Assembly (NCBI RefSeq): GCF_002407605.1
Contig: NZ_NXGV01000002.1
Location: forward strand, 371,644 to 435,643
Length of the DNA: 64,000 nt
Direction of reading: 5' to 3'
Source: Marinobacter sp. ANT_B65
GTDB taxonomy: Bacteria; Pseudomonadota; Gammaproteobacteria; Pseudomonadales; Oleiphilaceae
Shown here: piece after piece, positions 51,638 to 60,663 of the stretch
Position numbering within the stretch: the first letter of the stretch is position 1
Layout of the letters: each line of letters starts with the position of its first letter
Notes under the pieces: model-generated
What the model saw: the letters and a program-made list of their open reading frames with translations, nothing else
What the model was told of the DNA's origin: nothing
Databases searched by the model: none
Position numbers and translations under genes: made by a program

Positions 51638-52065
51638 GGTGTTTCTTCTGTCGCACGTTTCCAGTGGGTTTGAATGCCATTACGGGACAGTTCGCCCAGG
51701 GTGGATGTGAACAGGTTCAGCTGAGTATCCGGTGCGGTAGTCAGGTTTACTTCGGAGATGCCAGCATTGCGAAGCTCAGGCAGCAACTGGCTGATTGGAA
51801 GAGTGAACTCCTGCCACTCTACTTCTCCACTCTCCGTAACGACCAGCAGGGGCAATGGCTCGCCTGTTATGGTGCTTCGGCCGTCTGTGTTGTTGGCAAG
51901 TTCCAGGTGATCCACCGGTAACAGGCGGCTGGTCAGCATGAAAAATACCAGCAGGATGAACACCACATCAATCAGTGGTGTTATACGGATCGGTATTGGC
52001 CGGTTGGGCCGTGGTTCAACCAGTTGCATGGACGAAACGTTGATTGCTGAGGGCTTCAGTTGCAT
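51634..52065 (-). CDS. exbD: ExbD biopolymer transport protein
   Basis: 143 residues from ATG 52065, with CAGGAAAAG upstream; the longer in-frame start at 52116 would extend further into exbB. The TM has the canonical PLIDVVFILLVFFMLTSRLL with the proton-handling Asp. The periplasmic part LLVVTESGEVEWQEFTLPIS is ExbD-like. With ExbB it makes the motor that energises TonB at the inner membrane. The start lies 50 bp inside the exbB end in another frame, so translation is probably coupled. Confidence 0.93.
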   Translation of the reverse strand: MQLKPSAINVSSMQLVEPRPNRPIPIRITPLIDVVFILLVFFMLTSRLLPVDHLELANNTDGRSTITGEPLPLLVVTESGEVEWQEFTLPISQLLPELRNAGISEVNLTTAPDTQLNLFTSTLGELSRNGIQTHWKRATEETP

Positions 52066-52828
52066 GCTTTTCCTGTGATTCCGCCCGGGGCCGGCTGGCT
52101 GCCGCCGGGGCTTCATTCACCGCCTCACTTACGACTTCCTGCTGAGCGGAAAAGGCTTCCGGGGTTACAGTCAGTACAGAAACCAGTGTGCTGTTTACGA
52201 CTTTGTGGATACGCCGTAAACGGAATTCTATCCATGCTGCCAGGGCTGCGAATGGAATGGCAACGACAAGGCCTGCGGCGGTTGTGGTCAGCGCTTCATA
52301 AATGCCACCGCTTAGTTGTGATGCATTGGCGCGGCCTTCTGTTGCCGCCATGGCACTAAAGGCTTCCATCATCCCCAGCACGGTTCCCAGAAGGCCGAGC
52401 AAGGGTGCAAGGGCGGCGATCACTTCGATAATCTTCAGGGGTGCTTCAAATGGCTCGAGTCCATGCTGGGCATCCCGCGCCGAGGTTTCGCGAATATGGC
52501 GGTCGTCCTGATTTTTCTGGCGTGCCTCAATGGTATTGATGACCAGATTCTGTAAAGGGTTCAGTTTTGCCAGGCCGCCAGTCTGTTCACGGACCGCTTG
52601 AGGGTTTACCTCAGAAGGGTTCTGTTGCCACTGCGCAATAATATTTTTAAGTTTCCTGGACAATCTGGGCGCATAAAGAGCGCCTAACAACATCAGGTAA
52701 ACAAACGTGACCAGGCCCAGTACTGCCATTGCAAGCAGCACCATCATAACTGGCCCGCCCATGGCTAACAGTTGGTTGAGAGGGCCATCAGTCACTGCGG
52801 AGCCGAGGGGCGCCAGAAAATCGCTCAT
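52016..52828 (-). CDS. exbB: ExbB/TolQ-type proton channel subunit
   Basis: 270 residues. Three membrane segments: GGPVMMVLLAMAVLGLVTFV near the N-terminus, then IEVIAALAPLLGLLGTVLGM and LTTTAAGLVVAIPFAALAAW, the two pore-lining helices of the MotA/TolQ/ExbB family. EMMEAFSAMAATEGRANASQ-like MMEAFSAMAATEGRANASQL links them. It is the first gene of the operon, under a Fur box. The C-terminal extension beyond ~240 (EAPAAASRPRAESQEKHATE) is long and overlaps exbD. Confidence 0.94.
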   Translation of the reverse strand: MSDFLAPLGSAVTDGPLNQLLAMGGPVMMVLLAMAVLGLVTFVYLMLLGALYAPRLSRKLKNIIAQWQQNPSEVNPQAVREQTGGLAKLNPLQNLVINTIEARQKNQDDRHIRETSARDAQHGLEPFEAPLKIIEVIAALAPLLGLLGTVLGMMEAFSAMAATEGRANASQLSGGIYEALTTTAAGLVVAIPFAALAAWIEFRLRRIHKVVNSTLVSVLTVTPEAFSAQQEVVSEAVNEAPAAASRPRAESQEKHATEALSNQRFVHATG

Positions 52829-52861
52829 GATAGGTGTCGCTCTTTACTGAAAGTTGACACA

Positions 52862-52880
52862 AATAATAACGATTATCATT
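52862..52880 (-). promoter_or_regulatory. Fur box upstream of exbB
   Basis: Minus strand AATGATAATCGTTATTATT matches the 19-bp GATAATGATAATCATTATC consensus at most positions and lies 34 bp before ATG 52828. Iron-bound Fur should repress the operon. Confidence 0.85.
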
Positions 52881-53030
52881 GAGTTTGCAAGTACATATCC
52901 TTCACGATGCCAGCTGGGGTGCCTGGCTCTGGCGGGTTTTGTGAATCCTTGGTGAGGATGTTTGCTTCGGGAAATCAGAAGGCTGCAAGCGGGATATTGC
53001 AATGCTCTGCCGGAGCAATAACCTGTGTGC

Positions 53031-53798
53031 TCAGAGCCACCAGCCTGCTGCCAGGCTGGCTTGCCAGAGCAAGCGCAAAGCCAGGATGGTCAGAACCAGG
53101 TTGAGTGCCTTACTGAACCAGCGGTTATCGATAGAATTCAGGAGGCGCAATCCCAGCCAGGTGCCGGCAAAACCACAGGTAATCATGGCAAGGATGAAGG
53201 GCAGCCAGTGCGCGAAAACAAACCCGGCCATGCCGAATACCAGGGCTTTTGGGGCGTGCTGCAGAACCATCGCAGTCGCAAAGGTTGCAACCACCTGAAA
53301 CCTGTCTCCATGGATCTGTTTTATGAACGCCGCCACCAGAGGGCCGGTGGCACCCACGAAAAGGCTCACGAAGCTGGTGACTGCTGATGCCATGAAAATA
53401 CCGGTACTGCCAAACGCACCTTTCGGCAGCGCCGGGCCCCAGCACAGATAAAGCACAAACATGGCAATGGTCAGCTGCCACAGATAGGCCGGCAGGCTTA
53501 CCAATAGCCAGGCGCCGGCGATTGCCCCGGCGATAACGCCCGGGACAAAGGCAGCAATAACCCGCCAGTCGATATGCTTCCAGGTTAGCGCCATACGGCC
53601 GCTGTTGGAGCCCAGCTGTATCATGCCATGGACCGGTATGATTGCCGCTGCGGGCATCCATGAGGCCATCAGTATCAGCAGGAGAACACCCCCGCCTGCG
53701 CCCAGACTAGCGGTGATCATTGAGGTAATAACCGAGCTGCCGAGCAGGAAAAGCGCCACCGAAAGGCTCAGGCTTTCTGGCAGCAGTGTTATTTCCAT
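53031..53798 (-). CDS. TauE/SafE family sulfite/anion exporter
   Basis: 255 residues with about eight hydrophobic segments. The family pattern is SVITSMITASLGAGGGVLLL then IPVHGMIQLGSNSGRMALTW, repeated as SFVSLFVGATGPLVAAFI. TauE/SafE members move sulfite, sulfoacetate or other anions out of the cell. The substrate is not evident here. It begins 10 bp before the lytic transglycosylase stop on the same strand, so the two are coupled, though a functional link is not obvious. Confidence 0.88.
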   Translation of the reverse strand: MEITLLPESLSLSVALFLLGSSVITSMITASLGAGGGVLLLILMASWMPAAAIIPVHGMIQLGSNSGRMALTWKHIDWRVIAAFVPGVIAGAIAGAWLLVSLPAYLWQLTIAMFVLYLCWGPALPKGAFGSTGIFMASAVTSFVSLFVGATGPLVAAFIKQIHGDRFQVVATFATAMVLQHAPKALVFGMAGFVFAHWLPFILAMITCGFAGTWLGLRLLNSIDNRWFSKALNLVLTILALRLLWQASLAAGWWL

Positions 53799-54928
53799 GA
53801 GCAGAACTCAGTGGGTTCCAGTTGAGGTGTCAGGCACAGGGCCTCGGTTGCCAGCTGTACATCAGCCACGTAATACAGTGACGCCAGCCCCAGCCGGTCC
53901 CGGCCAAGATTATGAAATACCATGCCGAATGCGATGTCGCCGGCAGTAAAGCGCTGGTGATTGGCAGCAAAATATTCTGCTGGCTTTGCCAGTGTCTCGT
54001 CATCAAGAAGCGCCTGAATACGGCCTGCCCCACCGTGGTATGCCTGCACCAGCAACAACACAAAAAGTTCATTGCGTTTATTTTCCGGCAGGTGACCAAA
54101 ACGCTCTTCGAAGGCAGGCCGCAAGTTGCGGGCATTCTGATGCATCAGGCGCAAGGCGCAATCAATCTGAGCCAGCCGGTGCCAGTAGTTCCCGGGTTTG
54201 ATCTGGCAGTCGTTCAGTGCCGAAGGAGAAAGCTGAAGAATACCTTTGGCGTTGGCCCGGGAGTGCGCTTTTGCTTGCCCGCCGCTTTCAATCAGGATTT
54301 GCCCGGCCAGGTATCTGGGCAGTACCTCCGGCAGGGCAAAGCGGTTCTGTCCGCTCCTGTGTTGTACGACGTACATCAGCGCATCATGAAGTGATCCGGG
54401 CTGTTCGCGGCTTGCGAAGGACAGGTCGTCCCAGACACCCCATACGCGATCCCTGGTCTGGATGCCCAGATAGCGGTCTTTGGCGAGGTCCAGATTTACA
54501 TGGGGCTGATCACAGGCCAGTGCAAACGGGTAGCCTTTGGTGTCAGGGTCGCCGGCAATCCAGTCTTCGGTCCGCCCTTTTTCGTGTAGCGACTGGCGGG
54601 TATCGTTCAGGCGCTTCTGGGTTGCTGCGCGGTCGGTCCCGTTGCTGATCCAGCCCAGAAATTGCCCACGCATGTCGAACAGGATATGGCGCTCAGCGCT
54701 TGAGCAGTAGCCCTTCTCTTTCAGCACCCAGCGGCGGATGGTAAGAATGTTCTGATAAACGCCCTGGCTCGCCCAGTAAGGCGAGTCCCGGACAATGGCA
54801 GTCCAGCCTGCAGCCTCCGCAGGTTCATCCTCAATCGTCCCCTCTTCCGCCAGAACGGATGTCTGCCCTGATGTGATCAGGATGAAAGTGAGGGTGAGCT
54901 GACGCAAGCTTGCGAATCTTGAGATCAT
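53789..54928 (-). CDS. Periplasmic transglycosylase SLT-domain protein
   Basis: 379 residues from ATG 54928, where a signal peptide is seen (QLTLTFILITSGQTSVLAEE); ATG 54979 would add a hydrophilic tail. The SLT-like core is ILIESGGQAKAHSRANAKGI then LQLSPSALNDC. ES...G-x-x-Q is preserved and Glu in ILIESGG is the likely catalytic acid. The N-terminal 200 residues (YWASQGVYQNILTIRRWVLK, GWISNGTDRAATQKRL) are of unknown function. It would cleave peptidoglycan glycan strands with anhydro-muropeptide release. Upstream partner of the TauE-like gene. Confidence 0.82.
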   Translation of the reverse strand: MISRFASLRQLTLTFILITSGQTSVLAEEGTIEDEPAEAAGWTAIVRDSPYWASQGVYQNILTIRRWVLKEKGYCSSAERHILFDMRGQFLGWISNGTDRAATQKRLNDTRQSLHEKGRTEDWIAGDPDTKGYPFALACDQPHVNLDLAKDRYLGIQTRDRVWGVWDDLSFASREQPGSLHDALMYVVQHRSGQNRFALPEVLPRYLAGQILIESGGQAKAHSRANAKGILQLSPSALNDCQIKPGNYWHRLAQIDCALRLMHQNARNLRPAFEERFGHLPENKRNELFVLLLVQAYHGGAGRIQALLDDETLAKPAEYFAANHQRFTAGDIAFGMVFHNLGRDRLGLASLYYVADVQLATEALCLTPQLEPTEFCSWK

Positions 54929-55122
54929 AAATGCTTTGTCCGTCGTGTTCCGGGCAATCTCTGTGGATGTTACTCCCAATACGATCTGTTTTCCCGGCTT
55001 CAGGCTTGTGATCCGTTAATCGAATCCCCACGTTTATCTTTCAATGCGTAACAGGCTATGCTGTGTGTCAGGGATACTTATTTCCTGATTTACCCTGATG
55101 GCATCGTGGAGGCGAGCGTATT

Positions 55123-55773
55123 ATGAACCAACCGATGGCAATCGATGAACTGGTATCAGTAGCACAGGCAGAAGCCATGGGGGAGCTTGATGCTCCGATG
55201 ATGGCGATTGTCCTGTCCAGCGAACAAAGCTATGACTTGCCCATCAACTCACTTGAAACTGATGCCGACAAGGCACGCTGGGGCCTGATTCTTCGGGCTG
55301 CCCGCGAGCATGTTGAAGCAGACGCTGTGGCGGTTCTTTACCCTGCATGGACAACGGTCCGTCAGAAAAGAACAGAGCCGGCAGGCGTTGAAGGCGCTGA
55401 ATCCAATTCCGCGACTTCGGCAACTGGTGCTGATAATGCCAATAGTGCCGATGGTTCCGGGGATGAGTCAAACGAGCCGATAGACACCTTGTTTGTGCAG
55501 CTCCACACACGGGATCATGTGTACTGGCGTGGATTTGAGCAGATCCGGGATCCGAAGCACCAGCGCATCATCGGCTTTCGCCGTATCAAAGCGTTGACGA
55601 CGGACTACCGGCGGGATGAAGAGCCCTCGATCACATCCTGGCTCAGCACGCTGTTTGAGCCTTTGCCGGAGCATGGTGAAGAGTCCGGCATTGATCTTGA
55701 ACTGGCCGATCTTCTGGAAGAGCCCGAGGTAAGTGCTGCATTGTATCCCCGGCAGTTGCGGGCGTTGCACTAA
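55123..55773 (+). CDS. Unknown acidic cytoplasmic protein
   Basis: 216 residues, strongly acidic, no signal peptide or membrane segment. It has two ordered parts: 1-85 (MGELDAPMMAIVLSSEQSYD, ARWGLILRAAREHVEADAVA) and 115-216 (TLFVQLHTRDHVYWRGFEQI, RIIGFRRIKALTTDYRRDEE). They are joined by a low-complexity Ser/Ala/Asn/Gly linker (ESNSATSATGADNANSADGS). No family recognised. GGAGGCG is upstream of ATG 55123. It is isolated between divergent lytic transglycosylase and metNIQ and ends with a small hairpin at 55814-55831. Confidence 0.75.
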   Translation: MNQPMAIDELVSVAQAEAMGELDAPMMAIVLSSEQSYDLPINSLETDADKARWGLILRAAREHVEADAVAVLYPAWTTVRQKRTEPAGVEGAESNSATSATGADNANSADGSGDESNEPIDTLFVQLHTRDHVYWRGFEQIRDPKHQRIIGFRRIKALTTDYRRDEEPSITSWLSTLFEPLPEHGEESGIDLELADLLEEPEVSAALYPRQLRALH

Positions 55774-55813
55774 GAGATTTGCCTGGGCGGTCAGTGAGCT
55801 GAGTATGTGGGGA

Positions 55814-55831
55814 AAACCCGCATTCGGGTTT
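55814..55831 (+). terminator. Short hairpin after the unknown gene
   Basis: AAACCCG-catt-CGGGTTT, a 7-bp perfect stem with 4-nt loop, 40 bp after the stop and 58 bp before metN. No U-run is present. Confidence 0.45.
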
Positions 55832-55888
55832 GGCATGCGAATAGTCTATAATCGCCGGCCTTAATTCTGCACTCACAAGGCGCTGACC

Positions 55889-56896
55889 GTGATTGTATTT
55901 AACCAGGTACAGAAGTCGTATCAGGTGGGCGGCCGGGCGATCCCCGCGCTGTATCCGACCGATATGACCATCGAAACCGGTGAGGTTTTCGGTATCGTCG
56001 GGCATTCCGGGGCTGGCAAGTCCACCCTGGTTCGCCTGATCAATCTGTTGGAACCGCCTACTGGCGGCGATATTCTGATTGATGACGAGAACATCACCCG
56101 ATACAGCGCTGCTGAACTGCGAGCGTTTCGCCGTAAAGTCGGCATGATTTTCCAGCACTTCAATCTGCTTTCCTCAAAAACCGTTTCGGATAATATTGCC
56201 TTCCCGATGAAGCTGGCAGGCATCTATTCCAAAGCGGAAATCCGGGATCGTGTGCAGGAGCTGCTGGCCCGTGTCAGCCTTACTGACCACGCAGACAAGT
56301 ATCCTTCACAGCTTTCCGGTGGCCAGAAACAACGTGTCGGCATCGCCCGGGCTCTGGCCTGCAGGCCTACGATTCTTCTGTGTGACGAAGCCACCAGCGC
56401 TCTGGATCCGCAGACGACCCAGTCTGTGCTCCGGTTGTTGGCAGAGATCAACAAGGAGCTGGGTCTTACCATTGTCCTGATAACACACGAAATGGATGTG
56501 GTACGCCGGGTCTGTGACCGCGTTGCTGTGATGGATGGTGGCCGGATAGTGGAAATGGGGCCGGTCAGCGATGTATTCCTGCACCCGAAACACCCAACCA
56601 CCCGGGATTTCGTGTTCGAGAGTGAAAATGTCGATAGCGAGGAACGCCAGCAGGATCTGCAAAAAGCCAATGGCCGTATCCTGCGTCTGACGTTCAGAGG
56701 TGAGTCCACATACCAGCCGTTGCTGGGCAGCGTTGCGCGGGCCTCGGGAGTGGATTTCAGCATTCTCTCCGGCCGCATTGATCACATCAAGGACACGCCC
56801 TACGGCCAGCTGACTCTGTCACTGGTAGGCGGCGACCTGGATCTTGCCATGAGCGCGCTGGAAGCTGCCGATGTTCACGTGGAGGTGGTTCGCTGA
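55889..56896 (+). CDS. metN: D/L-methionine ABC transporter ATPase
   Basis: 335 residues from GTG 55889, with CAAGG 8 bp upstream. Walker [10 protein letters not shown], signature [15 protein letters not shown], Walker [13 protein letters not shown] and H-switch LITHEMDVV are intact. The C-terminal ~90 residues form the NIL methionine-sensing domain ([36 protein letters not shown]) that inhibits transport when methionine is high. It is coupled with metI by one base (stop TGA and start ATG overlap). No MetJ box was recognised upstream. Confidence 0.95.
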   Translation: MIVFNQVQKSYQVGGRAIPALYPTDMTIETGEVFGIVGHSGAGKSTLVRLINLLEPPTGGDILIDDENITRYSAAELRAFRRKVGMIFQHFNLLSSKTVSDNIAFPMKLAGIYSKAEIRDRVQELLARVSLTDHADKYPSQLSGGQKQRVGIARALACRPTILLCDEATSALDPQTTQSVLRLLAEINKELGLTIVLITHEMDVVRRVCDRVAVMDGGRIVEMGPVSDVFLHPKHPTTRDFVFESENVDSEERQQDLQKANGRILRLTFRGESTYQPLLGSVARASGVDFSILSGRIDHIKDTPYGQLTLSLVGGDLDLAMSALEAADVHVEVVR

Positions 56897-57561
56897 TGGA
56901 AGCCTTGTTGAGTAATGTGGACTGGCCGGAAATTGGCATAGCCAGCTGGGACACCCTGGTCATGGTGGGTATGTCGCTGCTGTTCAGTGTACTGGCTGGC
57001 CTGCCGATCGGTGTGCTGTTGTTTCTTACGGGCAAACGCCAGTTGCTGGAGCAGCCTGTTGCCTACGCTGTGTTGTCATTTGTAGTGAATGTGCTGCGCT
57101 CGGTGCCCTTTATCATCCTGTTGATTGTGATGATTCCGTTTACGGTGATGCTAATAGGCACCTCTCTGGGCGTGGCAGGTGCCATTCCGCCGCTGGTGGC
57201 AGGCGGAGCGCCTTTCTTTGCCCGGCTGGTGGAGACCTCGTTGCGGGAAGTTGACCGGGGCATTATTGAGGCGACCCAGGCAATGGGAGCCAGCGTGCGC
57301 CAGATCATTTTCGGAGCCTTGCTGCCAGAGGCGCTTCCGGGCATCATCGCCGGCATTACTGTTACGGCCATAACGCTGGTGTCCTACGCAGCCATGTCCG
57401 GTGTTATCGGCGGTGGCGGACTGGGTGATCTGGCGATTCGTTTCGGTTATCAGCGTTTTCAGACGGATGTGATGGTGATCACTGTGGCGCTGCTGGTTAT
57501 TTTTGTGCAGGTTTTGCAGATGGTCGGTGATCGTCTGGTTCTGTATTTCAGTCGTAAGTAG
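56896..57561 (+). CDS. metI: Methionine ABC transporter permease
   Basis: 221 residues with five membrane segments. The ABC-permease EAA loop is SLREVDRGIIEATQAMGASV then RQIIFGALLPEALPG. TLVMVGMSLLFSVLAGLPIG and VVNVLRSVPFIILLIVMIPF are typical MetI helices. Overlaps metN by one base. A long inverted repeat at 57579-57687 separates it from metQ. Confidence 0.95.
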   Translation: MEALLSNVDWPEIGIASWDTLVMVGMSLLFSVLAGLPIGVLLFLTGKRQLLEQPVAYAVLSFVVNVLRSVPFIILLIVMIPFTVMLIGTSLGVAGAIPPLVAGGAPFFARLVETSLREVDRGIIEATQAMGASVRQIIFGALLPEALPGIIAGITVTAITLVSYAAMSGVIGGGGLGDLAIRFGYQRFQTDVMVITVALLVIFVQVLQMVGDRLVLYFSRK

Positions 57562-57578
57562 GCTCGCATTGGTGTAAA

Positions 57579-57687
57579 CCGCTGGCCGGAAAGCCCTTCC
57601 GAAAAACGCCCGTAAATACGTCCCTGTAGGGCTCGGTCGCGCCATCCATGGCGCTCCACGTTTTCGGAAGGGCTTTCCGGCCAGCGG
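57579..57687. repeat. Large inverted repeat between metI and metQ: 27-bp arms, structured 55-bp core
   Basis: Left arm 57579-57605 and right arm 57661-57687 are perfect reverse complements (CCGCTGGCCGGAAAGCCCTT then CCGAAAA). The core contains its own palindromes: CCCTGTAGGG and GCGCCAT-cc-ATGGCGC. The layout (matched arms around a distinct core) is like copies A and B, but the core is unrelated. It should lower expression of metQ relative to upstream or stabilise metNI mRNA. Confidence 0.92.
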
Positions 57688-57744
57688 CCCAGAGCCTTCA
57701 GTTAAGTCATCACGCTTGTCATGCGTTAACAGGAGAATTGATAT

Positions 57745-58527
57745 ATGAACCTCAAGAAAACAATCGCAGCACTGGCTGCCGCCGCTACCTTCTCTGGCGC
57801 AGCCGCCGCTGCGGAGCTATCCGTGGCCGCTACACCGGTTCCTCATGCAGAGATCCTGGAATTCGTGAAACCGCAGCTGGCAGAACAAGGTGTGGAACTG
57901 GATGTGAAAGTCTTCACCGACTATATCCAGCCAAACATACAGGTAGATCAGAAGCGTATGGATGCCAACTTCTTCCAGCATCAGCCGTATCTGGACGAAT
58001 TCAATGAAGGCCGGGGTACCAGCCTGGTGACTGTCACCGGCGTACACGTTGAGCCGTTTGGCGCATACTCAAACAAGATCGATTCTCTGGATGATCTGAA
58101 GGAAGGTGCAGTTGTTGCGATTCCGAACGACCCGACCAACGGTGGCCGGGCGTTGCTGTTGCTGCAGAAGGCCGGCCTGATCACCCTCAAAGAAGGCAGC
58201 AAGATCACTGCAACTCCGCGCGACATTGCTGACAACCCCAAAGATCTGGACTTCAAGGAGCTGGAAGCGGCAACGCTGCCGCGGATTCTTGGGCAGGTGG
58301 ATGTGGCTCTGATCAATACAAACTACGCGCTGGAAGCGGGGCTTAACCCTTCGAAAGATGCACTGATCATTGAAGGTTCAGAGTCTCCGTATGTGAATAT
58401 TCTGGTTGCCCGTCCTGATAACAAGGACAGTGACGCGATGCAGAAGCTTGCACAGGCACTGAAGTCAGATGAAGTCCGTAACTTCATCAAAGAGAAGTAC
58501 AAAGGCGCCGTTGTTCCTGCATTCTGA
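57745..58527 (+). CDS. metQ: Methionine-binding protein MetQ (non-lipoprotein form)
   Basis: 260 residues with AGGAG before ATG 57745. A signal peptide ends ...FSGAAAAAELSV with AxA-type cleavage; no lipobox Cys is present. The NlpA/MetQ domain begins VAATPVPHAEILEFVKPQLA, with DYIQPNIQVDQKRMDANFFQ and HQPYLDEF, GALLLLQKAG-like RALLLLQKAGLI, then YVNILVARPDNKD. It delivers D/L-methionine to MetNI in the periplasm. It is last in the operon and is followed by a good terminator. Loss of lipidation would make it a free periplasmic receptor. Confidence 0.94.
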   Translation: MNLKKTIAALAAAATFSGAAAAAELSVAATPVPHAEILEFVKPQLAEQGVELDVKVFTDYIQPNIQVDQKRMDANFFQHQPYLDEFNEGRGTSLVTVTGVHVEPFGAYSNKIDSLDDLKEGAVVAIPNDPTNGGRALLLLQKAGLITLKEGSKITATPRDIADNPKDLDFKELEAATLPRILGQVDVALINTNYALEAGLNPSKDALIIEGSESPYVNILVARPDNKDSDAMQKLAQALKSDEVRNFIKEKYKGAVVPAF

Positions 58528-58547
58528 ATAACCTGGTAAGGCCTGCA

Positions 58548-58587
58548 GGCTCGTCTCCCCTATGGGTGGAGACGAGCCTTTTTTATT
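58548..58587 (+). terminator. Intrinsic terminator after metQ
   Basis: GGCTCGTCTCC...GGAGACGAGCC, an 11-bp perfect stem followed by TTTTTTATTT. Confidence 0.93.
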
Positions 58588-58734
58588 TCACAAGCCCGTT
58601 CATGTTTTATTGCTGTCAAAACTTAGCGCTTTTAACATCGTATAACTATATGTATTCTTTCTATGTAGGTCAGGGCGTGTACCCGGCAGGCATTCCCTGA
58701 GTCGACACAGGTTCCAGTTCCGTGGCAGGCATCG

Positions 58735-60651
58735 ATGGTGGATCAAATTAAACAACGTCCAGAAGAAAGAAACATAGATGAACTGAGCGGTCTTCTGGAG
58801 CCTGTGAAATCCCGCATACTTGCGCGCCGGGCGGATGAGCCTTCAGCAGACCGGGAAGAAAGCGATTTTCTGTCGCTGGCTCAGAGCGATGCGCTGGATA
58901 GGGCGGCTCAAGTGGTTGCCGAGGCATTTCTGTCTGGCCAGTCGATTCTTTTGGTAGGGCGTGAAACCGCTGATCACGCCCTGGCTGTTGCAACGTTTTT
59001 TCGCGGAATGCAGCAACTGGCGCAGGCTATGCGCCGGACCAGAGATGTTGTGACAACAAAGCGCGGCAGTCTCGATCAATGGACCGGTAGTTTTAGCCTG
59101 GCATACCATTTGGAGGCTTATAATCCCGTAGTTGGCGAAACCGGGAGCAAACTTGATGAACAACTGCTTTCGACTCAGCCGCGGATTATTATTGCTCTGG
59201 ACCCCCTCAATGGATCTGTGGAACAAATGCGAAAGGTGCTGGCCGGGGCGCCTCTGGTGCAATGCCAGATTGTTGCTCTGCGTAGCGTCTCTGCTTGTGT
59301 GGCTGAGTCTGCCGATCTTTGTATAGCTCCGTCAGATAAAACGTCTGGCGGCTGTGGTCGTAAACCATTGACGCTTTCGGCGCTGATTCATGCCCTTGCC
59401 CTGAAATCCCGGGACTGTTCCGTCAATAGTGTTATCAATCACCCGCGAGCTCAGGCGCTGGTTGCCCAGTTGCATGCCGCAGAGCTGGAAAGCAATGAAA
59501 GCCTGGTTGCGCTATCCATGCTGTTTGATGATATGCCCATGCAGGGCCACGCCCGTGAACTGGTAAAAAGTGGCCTGGGGCGGATCAATAAAGGATGGAC
59601 ATTACAGCCCCGGACTTCCCATTCGAAAGGGGCTCTAAGTTATGGCCTGAGAGCCTTGCTAACGGAAGTCGAAACGGATTTTCCTTATAAGGCCAGAGAA
59701 CTTCAGGTGCATTTAGGGCCATTTTTCAGTGCTGTCTGTTATGCAGGCGAAGCGTCCACGCTGATCGACTGTTTATTGTCCCATGACCGGAAAACGGCCT
59801 TTGACAAGGCAGCAAAAGCTTCGTTGGTTAAGGCGAAAACCTACTTTCCTTCACTTAAACACCTGGAAAAGTTCGCTCGTGGTACCGCGCTGAGATCCGA
59901 TCGCCGGGAAGCTTCAGCTGACAGGGTGTGTGCAGCCGGACCCCAGGCCCTGATTCAGGAATCATCCACTGCGGATGACCGGCTGCTGCCTATTATTGCA
60001 GAGCAGAGGCACGCCGAATGCGGTGGTACTCAGATGGTCACCTGCATGGTTGGGTCTGATCACCAGCGGTGCTTTGTGCGTTCTGACGAGATAAATGTCA
60101 GCGATGCACTGGTCAGAGCCAGTTATGTAGTGCCACTTGCTTTAGACGGGGTCCCCTTCCGGGCGGACACCTTCTCTGGCGACATTATCCTGAAAAGCGC
60201 TCAGGCGTCGTTATTAAAAAATACCTTGCAGGAATTTCTGGAGCAGCAGTCACCCGAAGCCTGTTCTGGTCAGGCGGATATGCCCCGGGACGGTAAGCTG
60301 AACCTGAATCAGAAAACCTCGGCACTTGCTCTCTGGATTGAACGGCAGCCATGGGGACGTGGGTTTCCGGAACCTGTATTTGAGCAAGGGTTCTTTGTGC
60401 GGAAAGGTCAGATAGAAATGGAGTCCCATCAGTCGCTCATGGTTGATGATGTGTTGCAGGACAGAAATGTCTTGTCAGGTGAAGGCTTCCGGCTGTTGTG
60501 GCGAAACAGTGTTCATCCCGGCCAGGTTTCCATTCGTGCCGGAGACAGGATTTTTGTCGCGTATCGACTGAAAGTACAACGAAACCGCACAGCCAATGAT
60601 GTATATGGAGAGGTTGTTGCTCTGGAAGAGCTGAATACCGTAACCGAGTAG
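58735..60651 (+). CDS. Unknown 638-residue protein upstream of a diguanylate cyclase
   Basis: No family recognised. It starts at ATG 58735 and has no signal or membrane segment. Residues ~70-200 look like a Rossmann-type alternation: SILLVGRETADHALAVATFF, RIIIALDPLNGSVEQMRKVL, IVALRSVSACVAESADLCIA. This faintly recalls molybdopterin-oxidoreductase or SIS folds. Later parts are mostly helical (LVALSMLFDDMPMQGHAREL), and the last 130 residues are beta-rich (VFEQGFFVRKGQIEMESHQS, VSIRAGDRIFVAYRL). The stop is 12 bp before a GAF-GGDEF gene, so the two are one operon. It may be an input or partner for the cyclase. Confidence 0.75.
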   Translation: MVDQIKQRPEERNIDELSGLLEPVKSRILARRADEPSADREESDFLSLAQSDALDRAAQVVAEAFLSGQSILLVGRETADHALAVATFFRGMQQLAQAMRRTRDVVTTKRGSLDQWTGSFSLAYHLEAYNPVVGETGSKLDEQLLSTQPRIIIALDPLNGSVEQMRKVLAGAPLVQCQIVALRSVSACVAESADLCIAPSDKTSGGCGRKPLTLSALIHALALKSRDCSVNSVINHPRAQALVAQLHAAELESNESLVALSMLFDDMPMQGHARELVKSGLGRINKGWTLQPRTSHSKGALSYGLRALLTEVETDFPYKARELQVHLGPFFSAVCYAGEASTLIDCLLSHDRKTAFDKAAKASLVKAKTYFPSLKHLEKFARGTALRSDRREASADRVCAAGPQALIQESSTADDRLLPIIAEQRHAECGGTQMVTCMVGSDHQRCFVRSDEINVSDALVRASYVVPLALDGVPFRADTFSGDIILKSAQASLLKNTLQEFLEQQSPEACSGQADMPRDGKLNLNQKTSALALWIERQPWGRGFPEPVFEQGFFVRKGQIEMESHQSLMVDDVLQDRNVLSGEGFRLLWRNSVHPGQVSIRAGDRIFVAYRLKVQRNRTANDVYGEVVALEELNTVTE

Positions 60652-60663
60652 GTGGAGGTATCT

